Part shown: one piece after another, positions 22,971-35,800 of the stretch | How positions within the stretch are numbered: the stretch's first letter is position 1 | How the letters are laid out: each line of letters begins with the position of its first letter | Assembly (NCBI GenBank): GCA_009760855.2 | Contig: WPIO01000019.1 | Span: forward strand, 1,545,001 to 1,585,000 | Length of the DNA: 40,000 nucleotides | Direction: 5' to 3' | Source: Cristatella mucedo | Taxonomy: Eukaryota; Bryozoa; Phylactolaemata; Cristatellidae | Program-made: the position numbers and the translations under genes | The notes under the pieces: model-generated | Seen by the model: the letters and a program-made list of their open reading frames with translations, nothing else | The model's database searches: none | Told to the model about the DNA's origin: nothing

Positions 22971-23817
22971 TAAGCTCCGCAGGTTATAAACTTCGGAACT
23001 CCCACAATTCTTACAAAACGACATATACATTCCTGCTGCCGACTGTTGCACACCTCTTTCTGCCGTCCTGAGCTCATTCTTTCATGCTACTCACCACCCT
23101 AACTGCCCTCCTGACTCAGCTATTGTCACCTATCCTTCTCACTTTCTCTTTGTTTCGTGAGATCAAGTCTGTCGTCTACCGAATGTGTACCAAAAGCAGC
23201 TTATGCGTTGAGTGGCTATAGGAAACACCCACTTAGTCTTTGTGGCTTCGTGGCCAAGACGGAGATACGGTAGATCGCATTCTGTGGATGGCCTTTCATA
23301 ATTCTATAGATTTTTCAAAATTAAATTGTGGCATCTGTCTCGCGTTCTTGACCAAACTCAATAACAATATGGCTGCATCATGTTCATGCCGACGACTGAA
23401 AGTAGATTAGCCCAGAACTAATGTAAAAATGGTTCGTGTCCAATACCGACCATGTCCACGTTTTAACAGCTAGTTTATGAACCGTGAACACGGAACGGTA
23501 AATAATAATTTGCAATAATTAACAGGTCTCAAAAACAGAGCTCGAAGAAAAAAATCGAGGTAGGATGAATCCGAGTAGGTGCAAATATGATATGCCGCTC
23601 TTTCGACCTTTTCTTCACGAATCTGCCTATATGGGAAGGCCTATCTATGGCTGGAAGTAATTCTTTCACCGTGCCATTTATTAGCCCTTTCTTTTTCGTG
23701 GCTCCTTCAGCTTCCACCTCAGCGGCATGCAAGCCAAGGTCACAACGATGAGAAGCCCGAAGCTTTTCCACTGGGCTGCTTGTTGCAAGGTACGTATCCG
23801 AGTAACTCGCTAAAAGG

Positions 23818-23930
23818 AAGATGATGATGATAACAATAACGCATAATCGATAAAGCGCCCTCGGAGAACTCAAGTCTCTCTCTAGGCGCTTTACATTTGC
23901 TGCAAAGGGAAATGCAATTAAATGGTAAGT
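23818..23930 (-). mobile_element. LINE 3'-end fragment (L2-like tail)
   Basis: On the - strand a segment reading gcgcctagagagagac and a GC-rich stem (gagggcgctttatcg) ends in an imperfect trinucleotide tail (gttattgttatcatcatc). The same segment recurs at 36730-36835 with a clean ATT tail. A short stem with an ATT-type repeat tail is typical of L2/CR1-like LINE 3' ends. No RT sequence is attached. Confidence 0.55.
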
Positions 23931-24415
23931 AAAATCATGCTTGAAAAACAAACGAAATGAATAACATGGTTAGGGGGTCAATCGGTCGTCTTGTGCCAAG
24001 AGAGCCACAATATCACTCGTAGGAACGTAATGTATGTAAATCCACAAACACTACGTGGCTGCTATAGGACAGTAAAAGCCTGGTTGTTTCTAACCTTTCT
24101 AGCTTTGGGCCACCACGATTAGCTCGCCGTGTTGCCGTCATCAGAGCTTCATCGTGGAATGTCTAAATGCCAGATTCACCACTTTCTCGAGAACGTACAT
24201 CTACACCGAATGCACTTCGGAATGGAACGCGGTGGCGTTCGCTAGACAGCACTTTTGCTGAGGATCTCCTGACAGAAGGCACACCATCAACAGGTGAATA
24301 TAGGCAAAAGCCTTTGCATCATCCCAACGCGAGCTTGATATAAGAAAAAAGTGTTACGGCTATACTAAAAAGTAGATCCAACAAAGCACAGCCGAATAGT
24401 TGGCCAAGGAGAATC

Positions 24416-24421
24416 TTTATT
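24416..24421 (-). terminator. Candidate polyadenylation signal of the pyrophosphatase gene
   Basis: AATAAA on the - strand about 295 nt after the stop at 24715. Right strand and a plausible 3' UTR distance. Six bases occur often by chance, so this is positional support only. Confidence 0.4.
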
Positions 24422-24714
24422 AAAGCGTCGAATTTGAGAGACCTTCCAAACCGGATGGCTCCAAGTGGCTGGAGCCTAAGGACCTTCGAACTGACAACCT
24501 CCAAGGTTGTGAGCGGCTGACTTCTAATGCTTCATGTACACCACATGGCTCACTATAACAAAATGAGTTGAACGCATATTATTCTAAATGCACAGGCAGA
24601 GAGCCTGTCAATGCCAACACAGGCAAATATACATGCGGCAGCACACAGACACAACGAACGATGTGAGCGCATGCGCATGGGCCAACATTACCAGCACAAC
24701 GTTTCGCAGAGCAG

Positions 24715-24880
24715 CTATCGCTCAAGCTGGAGCCATTGCCATGTGCAGCCGGCACGATGGCTGGCAATACCTTCTGCAGGGACACTATGATCGGGGCCGT
24801 GCTCAGCCGCCGAATCGGCGGCGGCCTTGCTTTCGTCAGCGCTCACTTTGTATGGGCTGTCACTCAATGTCACACTGTCT
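24715..24880 (-). CDS. PPA1/NURF-38-like: Pyrophosphatase exon 10 (C-terminus, end uncertain)
   Basis: Acceptor gtcggcctttgcag. The first base completes Gly, then [33 protein letters not shown] and a tail to TAG at 24715-24717. [13 protein letters not shown] fits the family well. The last 17 residues ([17 protein letters not shown]) do not, and the usual DKW-type ending is missing. A possible donor, GAAG|gtattg, at 24771 would allow a further small exon, which I could not find. Confidence 0.8.
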
Positions 24881-27800
24881 CTGCAAAGGCCGACGGCAGG
24901 AATCATCAGAGCGGTCGCACCAGAACGAGCCAACTGTGCTTAGACGGTAGACAGCCAGAAAAAAACTGATGTGTCACGGGCCGAATGATCCGTGCCAGAC
25001 TTACCCTACGAGGTCTGCGTGGCTGCACTTGTTGTGCACCAGTGCTTCCCACTGGTGATGTAAGTCACTAATAACTTTGAGAGCAAAACTCTGCAATAAA
25101 CAGAGAAAACGGTCAGAAGGGAAATGAACGGGGGGGGGGGGGTGAGTACAAGGAAACAGCACATCCCCACTGCGAGCAATTGTGAGCATCGGCCGTGCAT
25201 GCTTGCCTTGGGCTTAGCTTCGTTGTTGAAAGCGAACGAGTTCTTCGGCTTCCCATCTGGAACCTTGTACAGCGTGAACCACTCAACGGTGGCCTGCAAT
25301 CGCACAAATGAGCAGCCAATAACGAACGAACAATTTCAATCGCCAAAAGGCAAACCAATGTTGACCGGGGCAGCAATCGAGGTGCTGCACTCGGGGGGGG
25401 GCGCCTACTCACCTTCAGAAGCCCTGGCATATGCTTCTCGACATCGTCAATGTCTGTCAATAAGAGTCATCAGCAAAGAATAAGGACTGCTAGACTCTCC
25501 TCCTGACATGTACGCACGTGCCAATACCGTGTGTGCGCGCCAATACCGGGACGCGAGCTTACAGTTCCCCAGACTGAGGTGTTTCATCAGACGACCGGCA
25601 AAGAAATTCCTCAGCCCGGGTGATTAAAATAGAGACAGCAGGGAAAGGGCGAGCGAGCCCACTTACCGTGAAGGTCGTGTGCAAGCGGATCGGTCACGTC
25701 GATCGCGATGACTTTCCAGTCTGTCTCGCCTGCAAAGTAGCAAAGTCAAGCAAGTGCCAGCAAGCAGACCACGCAGTGTTGCGCATGTGGAACGAATACA
25801 TATTTGCCAGCCTTGAGCGAAGGCAGGTGTAAAGGCAAGAACCTTCAGAAAAAAGGGGGCAGGGGAAAGGACAATAAAGTAAACCCTTTAAACCATTCCG
25901 AGAACCAGCATGCTAGCAAAAACAGCTAAGGGGCATTGCAAATACTGTATTAATAGGGCAAGTCGACCCCGTACGACAGCAAGCAAGGTCAGGGCTATAA
26001 AGACCAGATCACAACGTAAGCTGTGCCTAACTATACGGCTGCCTTCTACAGAAAATAAACCATCGACATACCTTCATCTATCATCGCCAAGACGCCCAAG
26101 ACTTTAACTTGGACAACATCACCCCGCTTGTGAATCTAAAAGACGGATGTGGACCGATAAAGTATTTTACGAGTCATCTGACACAGATCATTCACAGCAA
26201 TCGCCTAGGCATGGAGTGATATATCTATTTTTAATATTCACTCAGCTCATGCACCTATTTAACTAAGCACATGACATGTGCACATGCATGCAATGGATCA
26301 AAAGGACTCAGCCAAGGAGACACGATGCCCTTCACAGACTCTCTAGGGCTGACCCCAAGAACTGGTGAGCCGTGATGGCACACTAGGTATGGCAGTTGCT
26401 TTCACGACCTCGGTCCCGAGGTCGTGGGTTCCTGCGGTGGGCGATTCTTTATCACCACTGCAAGCGGTGGTGATAGCCGTAAAGGCTCTTCTGTCGCTAT
26501 ACAAAAAGAGGCTGTTCAATCAGCTAGGATTTATTATTTATTTAAGAACTTCAAGGAAACCCGACTTTTCATACTGACCTAACTGCCGACAAATACTTTC
26601 CATCGGCTGCCTTTGTCGTGTTCACCCGAAAGCAACGAGCTCAGAGGCTGGTGAAAAATAGTGATCGACAACGTGCTACAGCCACCGTACAAATCTGGTG
26701 GCCCAGAGGCTGGCTAGCACTACACTTACACGAATACCCACTGTGCCAAGCCGGCTCGTATATTTGCAGCAGAAAATGATACTGTTATGACAGTTTTGTG
26801 TCACGGATGAAAGGCACAGCACAAGGTGCTATACCGAGTCCCCGCTCTCGTTCACGAGCAAGTGTCATTCCCTGAGAGACCGGGGAGCAACAGCTGTGTA
26901 GCCAACGGTGTCAGGCAATCACAAAAGTAACCGGTGGTCGAAATGCAGACATTTGGACTGCTGTGCACCATTCCGGATGTGTATATATGAGAAATCAGGC
27001 AGCAGGTTAATTACGCAGCTCTTTGTGAAAGTATGCTGGGTGCTGATTTTTGAATTGGGGACTTGCTAAGCATATGTTAATACCACAGAAAATCAATGCT
27101 GACAATAAGATGCACAATCCTCTCCCTTTCTCATTCTCTTGAGATACAGTTTGAGGGGCATCTGAGGGCCATATGTGGCCGACATCAATAATTCACCTCA
27201 AAACATGCCAGTTTCTCGAACTGCTCGCCAACAAGATTTTAGCACAAAATAGTAGGATTTGCCGAGTTAGCAGTACTGATAACTACTGGTGCGTGCTATC
27301 AGCTTGGTTTGCTTACCTATGCAAAAAGGTGCAAAATGAGCATCTTTTTGCAGTTTCAAGAGCGTCCAGTTTCTGACATTGTTGCCAATAATTTTGCGGC
27401 AGTTTGAGAGCAGAGTAAGGTTTATCGGGTGTGCTCAATGCAGCATGTCAACTTATGATAATCCTGAAAAGATTCATTTTTAATGCTGCGCACATGAACA
27501 TCCACATAGGTTCGACCAACACGGTGCTTCCGGGGAACCATGTCAATACATCCAGGTGAGAGATTGCCCTTGCTATCCATCGCCGACGGTTTCATTTACC
27601 TGCTGCCGATGTACTGCCGAGAGGATTCGTCTTAACGAGGAATGCCAAGAAAATACTGATACAATTTGTCCAACAATCGAATGTGTGTCTAGGGTACATT
27701 TCGAAAGACAAATGTGTTAAAAAATGGGATCGGAAGTTCTGACGACTTCCACTTAAAAGAAAAAACGGTTATGCAAACCGCGCTTAACACGGATGTAAAC

Positions 27801-30800
27801 CGAAAGCAAAAGATCTAGAAACGAAATTTCCCATCTGCATCATATACGACATGAATTCCAACTTGTCGAACCTTGGCAGATCGAGATACATGCTTGAAGC
27901 TTGTTGAGGTGTATTCTTGTGACTTTTATACGGTTCCATTTCCAGGGTAAGTTGGTACCTTGTAAATTCCATAACTCGGCTAATACTTTACGTATCGGAG
28001 TAAAATTTAAATGCGAGCTCAGCTCTGCTTTTTCAAACTAAGCAAGAAAAATTTCCGATTTCGGCTAGATATATTTTGCTCTATATGTCCACGACTACGG
28101 AAAATAAAGCTCCAGGACATTTGATGAAACTGCATAGAGATCCTTCACTCCTTTTCTAATTGGCAAGCTGTAAGACACCTCGCCAGCAACCCTCTGCCAG
28201 ACCGAAGATCTGCAACCTCTCAACCAAAAGACGACAAGACCATGCCTGTTAAGAGGGGCCACGGTGTATGGTCACAAACCTAGATGCCACCGGATCAGCA
28301 CATACTCTAACAGCTCCTCCACCTCAAGCGATCGTGGCGTCACCTAGAGATCACAGTAGATGGCATACAACCACACAGCGTACGAACGTTGCCTCTTATC
28401 GTTCTGACAATTCGAAGCTAATGGCCATAAAGAAAGCAGGATATCGGGATTTGGTGAGTGGACACTCAGTACATTGAAAGGCAGGCATGGTCTGCCGGAT
28501 GAGAGAATTCAACCGACCGAGCACACTGCTTTGCCACAAGCGGCATCTGGCGGCATCACTTTTCGGCTCTCCCCTTCAGCTGCATTGGCTGCACCCTCAG
28601 TTTGGCTTGCATTGCTAGGCAGGGTCTTGCATCTTAGCTGCACAAGTGCTACAGGAGAGACCGAGTCTTGCATTAGGGCTGCACCCGTGCAGTAAAGTAC
28701 TTCATCATCCCGAAATGGGCAGAACTCTAAACCCTAATCAAGAAAGCATATTAAACACACCAGTTTTAGAAAAAGTTTACTGTTTTACCTGAATACTGCT
28801 GGGGTAAAGCCACTTTTGCTAGGTTGGGGATGTGAGAGATGCGGCAAAACTGTATGCCGGATTTCCAAGATCCACAAGCAACGAAGCTGCACCCCTCAAC
28901 TACGCTCCATCTTCAGCAACTGATTTCGCTTGTGCTATGCTGGGCGAGATGCACATCCCTGACAACAGTGTGCGAAGCTCGCCACTGAATTCCTGGCTTA
29001 GCAGAGTGACTGACCGGGCGCCAACTGCGCTGCTCCAAAATACCCAGCTGCCATTAAGCGCTACCAGCGGAGGGGGTAACTGAGCGATGCTACGAGCTGC
29101 TGCCTCAGTGGAGTGGTGCTGCTAGGCGCTTCCAGAGGAGCACGACCAGCGAGCGGTCTGCTTGAGATCTCAGCGCTGTGAAAGCAGAGCTGCTTCAGTC
29201 GCTCGACGAATGTGTATATCACACAGAGGCGCCAGCGAGAGCTGTTGCAGCAGCTGCTGGCTCGTGGTCCTCATTCCGATGCGGCCGCCTCGTGCCTTGG
29301 CGCCTAGCCCAAACACAAGAGACCAGAGAGACAGCTCTGTCAGAGAGGCAGCTCTTAAGCTTGTGCATAGGGGCTGACGGAAGTTAGCATACACTAAAGG
29401 TGATGTGCTGCTTCCTCCTGGTGCCCGAGATAGACAAGCGATTGACGACCATCACCCTCGAAAACGCAGCAGGCTGAGACATCGAGAGGGGGCACACATG
29501 ATCGGCGATTGGGAGGGGCCGGCCGTCGTGTCACACAATCCAGACCAAGCCGGCCAGCACACCGCCTCCGAGGCTGCAACCGGCAGGAATCTGGTCAGTA
29601 CAGCAGGAGAGTGCCAAGGCATAAATTATCCGAAATGTGGCATCGAGGTCAAGGTTGCAATGGATGGGAACTGATTATAAAAAGGAATGGGAAATGGAGC
29701 ATCGCATGGAGCATCACCTGTGTAGCTCTAAGCAGCTAGGGCAAATGCAGTGAATCAGACAAGTTTTGACGACTCTCTAGCCTGGGGCAGCAGGGAAGAG
29801 TCGACCTCGGAAGTTGGAGATTATCTTCAATGATAACTGGCAAAGACAGATTGCACAGCATGCTCTAACAAGCTAAAGGCAGAATATCGAATGTTTCTGA
29901 AGCCGAGGAAAACTTTAACTCGTTGAACTTGCACACGCACCGAGTTTCTGCCATGCACGGGCCTGCCCTCATGCAACGAAGAGACAGAGAGTAAGGGAGC
30001 AGCCTAAAATAAGCAGCACAGAACAGCTGCACAGGATGAGAGTGAGTTGGTGGCAGGAAGCAAGTATAGTATTGCACGAGAATTGCGTTAGGGAGTTCCA
30101 CACAATGCTAGTAGGACTAGCGCAGCTAAGGCATCTGTCTCTATGCAATACGTTGCAGATTTATAGGCACGACGAGGCTGATACTCCTGCGCACAAGTCG
30201 AGATAAGCCATGGGCAGGCTTAGTAGATGAGAATTTTTTTGTTTCCCCATTCACTGCTCGACCGGAAGCCATAGCAGCTCCTTTAACCAACGTGGCAGAA
30301 TCTCTTGGATTTGCAAAACCAGCCTAGTGGCTGTATTTAGCACAAGCTATCTAAGCAGGTTCAATGGCATTTTTCAGCAGCTCTATCAAAACGCAGAACT
30401 ATACTAGTCGAACATAAAGAGAACCACGAAGCAAATGATACCTTTAGCTAACCATTGTAGTAAATAACCCCTAATCCTCGACAGGCAGAGTACGAAGGCT
30501 GCCAGTATATGCAGTCTTCAGAACAAAAGCTGTCACTTACCAGGCAGCCTCAGGGCAGAGGCCGGGACTACGAGCACCGGCCGAAGGTCTCACTGCAGCA
30601 GCTCCTTACCTAGTGTGCCATCACGGCTCCCCGATCGTTGCATGTGACTGGGGGTTTGAACGATAGGCATAGCCGGATGTCATTGGCATAGAAGAACAGC
30701 CCGTGGATCCCCTGGACCTGTATTACCCATTCGAGAGATTCTGTGCTGGTGGAGGATGCTATGTGTGGAAAGTCAAGAAAATGCATACAAAATTGATCTG

Positions 30801-32515
30801 AAAATCGAATATTTGTTTAGGGTACCTTTCATAAGACAAATATGCTAGAAATTGTAAAAGAAAAATGATTATGCAAACCATGTCTATCCCGGATGTAAAC
30901 AGGAAGCAACATATCTACAAACAACAAATTTACCGATCTTTGCATCATATTCGACCTGTATCCCAACTTGTCGAGCCTTGGTAGATCAAGTTACATGTGT
31001 GAAGCTTGTTGAGGGGCATAATTGTGACTTTTGAAAAGCTTCCATTTTCAGTATAGCTTTAAACTTAGTAAATTCAATAACTCGGCTAATATATTGCATA
31101 TCAGAGTGGAATTTGAAATGTGAGTTCAGCTCTGCCTAATTAACATAAAGCTAGAATTCTTTCTGATTTCGGTCACATGGGATTTGCTATACATGCCCAC
31201 GATTGCATAAATATGCTCCAGGTTTTGAGGACGCTCTGATTCCCACTTAAGAAACAGACATCACTACATTTTGGAAGTCGACAGGTGAGAAACGTGCAAG
31301 CTTGACATTGGACTGCCACATGATGTAGAATATTATATTATATTATATTCAATGTTCACACGGCTAGCTTTGAATGAAGTTACTGGGTCCATATCTTGTC
31401 TGGGTAAAATAAATCTACCAAAAGAGCCGCAGCCTTTGTGGCGATTGACAAACATTTACTAACGCCTGTACAAATACACCAGTCCATAAAAAAAATAGAT
31501 TTTCTTCTGGGAACCGGGGCTCCATGTGCTGAAAGTCTCAGGCTAACGGTTTCACCTCACCAAACACCTAATTGCCCAAGGCAATTACGAGTGGCCTTCT
31601 CGGCAGGTCAAGGTCAATGCCCTTCGTTGGTTGGTGTACGCTCAAAACGATTAAAAATCCACTGCTCTGAATTATTACTGCTGAGGACAGACTAAGCACA
31701 GAAATGCATCCTTCATTGCCAGGTTCGAAACAGTGCTTTAGGCCTGCCTTAATAAAACAGCCAATGGTTTAAGCTCTTTCACCATCTTAAGGTGGCTCCT
31801 ATTGCAGAGCTATTTTTCTTTTCTTCAAGCAACTGGCTTTAGCCAGGTCGGTGAAATCAGCTGCCTGCATTGCTTTCAGCCAATGGAAAAATTTGCTTAC
31901 TAGCAAAGGGGCTGGCCTTTTCACCCATGCAAGTAAATTGCACGAAACTAAAAAAAAAACCAAAGGCAATGCAGATAATGTGAAGGCGTATCTGAGCCAG
32001 AAACCCGGGTCATGTTTTAAAAATAGACAACACAGATTGCCACACGGTTTTTGAACATAACAAGGGGTTTGTTGATGCAAAACACAAACACACCCATTGT
32101 CAGTTTGAAAGGTTTCTACCGGTTCTTCTCATAACCCACTATGTCACGAGGCCGTTTTCTATCACTCACGGTTCACACAGCTTTGATGTGCATATTTAAG
32201 CTAACATACAAAACCCAACAAATGTTCCTTAAATCTCAAATATTCTAATCGACAATGGCTCAGCTAATACTGTCGTTTGAAATAAGCTATAGAAAGCTAT
32301 AAAAAGTAAAAGAAAAGAAGAAAGGCGTATAGCCACCTCCTCAGCACTCGGCTAGGCGAACGACCTGATTGAATCGGCAATACCAGAGGATTGCAGCCTG
32401 TTTGATTGTGTGGAGCAACAAGATTGCTTAGAAGTAGAATGCTCAGGAGCAGCAGCTAGCCTAAAGGCAAGAGACAAAAACTTAGTTTCATAAGATCAGC
32501 AACCACCTCATGTGT

Positions 32516-32605
<90 letters not shown>

Positions 32606-32813
32606 TCTAGAGGTCGAGAGGAACAACCGACTCTTTTTTGGCACAGGCTCAGCTAGTATCGCCTTATACTCATTTGGAATAAGAAATATACTATATGGAT
32701 CGGGGAGCCAATTGCAACTTACACTAGTTTATCATACGCATATCTTTTCAAGAACCGTCAGCTACATATTCAGCATTTGCATATACTAATACGTTACTTG
32801 TCGACTTTTCTGT

Positions 32814-32879
<66 letters not shown>

Positions 32880-35800
32880 GTTATTATGCTTGGCTTTTAC
32901 TTCTGGCAGCATTCACATCCAAGCATTTTTTAGCCACTTGTATAAATGCAGCACTTTTTAGCCACTTGCATAAATGCAGGGTTTCCTTCCCTAAGCAAGC
33001 TCTTACGCTAAAACTGTCAAGCCTTTCCTATTCTTGTTGTTAGTTACCTGCATCCAAGCAAAACAACAAAGTGTCTGCTGGCGGTGTTCCAATTGCCTCA
33101 GTCAGGCACTAGATATGCTGGAGTCTTAAAATTGGCGTTTGTTGCTTAACTTTGGCATCTGTTCTGCCAACTTCGAAATAGCAAGCCCAAAAATATTTGG
33201 ATCAGCCATAAGCTACATAAGGTGCTTTGATTACTGGCCTGCTTATGGACAGCCCGGTAGAATCAAAAGTAAGCCAAGAACCCAGGGATTTAATTGAGTA
33301 CGACAGCAAAGGGTCTGTTTTTGGGCATATAATTAAGTACAAACCTACCTTCTGGCCTATTTCACAAACATCCAAAGGATCGTTGTCGCCTTTTGCATGG
33401 GTGTTTTCATCCACGTGAGAAGGATCTTCCCAAGTCTGCAAATAGCCATTTCCATGGCAGGAACAATTATAGGCCAAGCATTGCATTACTGTACCACAGA
33501 ACAGACAGACCACGTCACTAACATCCCAACACAAAACTTCTGCTTGGATGCATATAAGTCTAGTACTAATTGTATGAGACAAGAATTGTATCATACAGCC
33601 ATGACAGCTCGTCGCACAGGATGCACGTGCAATTAAATTACAATTAATGCAAGGCACAGGTGTGACGAACTAACAAGTGAGACCAAGATAGCACGAAATA
33701 ATCTCTTCTCCTGCAAGTTAGCAGACATCTTTACAGGGGCAACACACCGGTTTCCTGGGCCAAATGCAGCTCTGAGCAAGAATGCTTTGCATCAGTTACT
33801 AACAGGTCCAACTCCCCAACCATTAACGACAGCAGCCGTGTTACCTGAGGGAAAGCTCCGTAATTCCAAATGTAGCCATGATGGGGGAAGACATTAGCCA
33901 CAAATCGCAGCTTGCCCTTCTTGATGTCTTGCTTAATCGGATTCATTCGGGATTTTGTGTCCATCTAAATACAATGGATAAAAAGCAGAAAACAGCCGTT
34001 CAATGTGCTAGTGCACACTGACTTCGACAACCTGCACATTGCTAACCTCCATTTTAGCATTTGTCCATCGAGGAATCTCAACAACGATGTTGAAGATGTT
34101 TTCAGTCTTATCGGCAAACAATGGGATGTCGTGCCATGGTGATACAATCGTTCCCTGCTTCTCTGAAAAGTGAAATAAGTTTGGATTATGCACTTGTGTG
34201 AATACAGCTTGCCAACATTAATTGCACACGACCACGAGCAATTAGCTACAGAACTGGACAGACATTTTCTTCCTGTCATTAAAACAACTAAAAATGAAGC
34301 TTGGCCACGTGTAGCCACTGGGTCTAAGCCCAGTGGTAAGCTGTACGCACTTCACAATCCAGGTCGAAGCATCGAATCCTTCAGCTGACAATTCGTATTG
34401 CCTATTTGATGGAAGAATGATGACATGCACTCGATTTGACTCGACATGAAAATAATCTTAGCGGCCATTCCATGTACTCTTTAGTCATGAGAGATTTTGC
34501 AATTACTGACATAGGCATAGTACAGTCAGGTAACCCCGACATGAAACTAATCTTAGCAGCCTTTTCACATGCTCTTTAGTTTGACATTTTGCAATAACAC
34601 AAGTAGACATAGCACAATCAAGTGAACCTGCTGTATCTGCACGACGGTGGACTAAATCAATAGTGATAATTACATTAATCACTTGAAACTAATGAACCAA
34701 AGGGCACAGTCAATAGCTAATATAAAAATGAATACTAGATTGTAAGCAATGACAGGCAGACATGTGGAGATTGTGGCAGTACCTCCTTCCTGCTCAGCCT
34801 GCCACTGCATTCATTAATCTCAACAGCCGATAGCAATGCTGTTTCTACTGTACGGTGGCTGCTGAGTGCAGAGCATACCTCATTTCATGTAGGAGTACAT
34901 GCCGTTTGCTTACTGCCTTTCGACTGAGAATGTAGCTAGTAAGGAGGCCAGAGGTATGCTATTTAGCAACTCACCTACATGATTCGGATATTCTGCTTTA
35001 CCATACCATGTAAAATAATGTAAGCTAACCAGAGAATTTCAAAATCTTAAGCAACGAGAAATGAATGGAATACGCATAGTTGAGGTAGGTGTAGACGACA
35101 CCAGGGGCTGTGAAATCGATATTAAGACAAGATGTTAGTTAAACTTCAATTTCAGTTGAATGCTGTTGCCATTCCAAAACAAATTTCTCGTAAGCAAAAA
35201 AGTAATGGCTGTATCCGCCGGATTGGGTTTCCATCCAAGATTGACCAGCCGCCTAGCGAAACAAGATGGCAATTATCAGCATTAACAAAGGCTGCAGAGC
35301 TACTGCCACTCGCCTTGCAAATGCCGGGAAATTGATTGCAGTCGCACAGCCTTCGTCGTATAGGAGCTAAAGCAGTGCCTTAGAATGACATGCAAGGGAA
35401 TTAAATAACCAAGTACACAATTATCTAAGAAAACCTATGTGAGTACAGTACTGTGGGAACTTATGATCACATCCACACCATACTTTACGGTCTAAACGAG
35501 GGTGTAAACCCACGTGGACCGAACGGTGAGAGCAACAGGAAGCCGGCTCGACTCGTCTTAATAAATTATTACTGGTGTAAACTAGAAAAATCGAATATCA
35601 TCGCATGCTTATTAATTGATAAATAAAATACGCTTAAAAATATCTGATCTGACGCCGTCGGAGCTACGCAGCTTCAGAAAATAAAGGCGAATCGTGATGG
35701 CGGGCCAGCCCCAGGCGCTCGCTGAGCACTGGACCCCTAGGGTCGGCGAGCGTATGCGGGAATGTAGCATTTCTGCAATACCGCCACCAAGCGCGATTGC

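Larger units (their letters stand above)
26136..33348 (-). other. Pyrophosphatase intron 4 (7.2 kb), repeat-rich
   Basis: Holds a SINE, a SINE fragment, both copies of the unidentified repeat, an ATATT pentamer run (about 31330-31350), facing GA and CT arrays, and a 28 bp tandem duplication. GC-rich stretches at 28474-29680 are open in several frames but show no recognisable protein. Confidence 0.8.

Noticed and set aside
24490-24555. tRNA-like segment on - (gtgagccatgtggtgtac.., gtcagttcgaagg)
   Set aside because: B-box resemblance only; no acceptor stem pairing was found and the SINE tail is absent.
34330-34385. tRNA-like segment (aagctgtacgcac..gcatcgaatcc)
   Set aside because: Has a B-box-like piece but no complete cloverleaf could be drawn; at most a SINE remnant.
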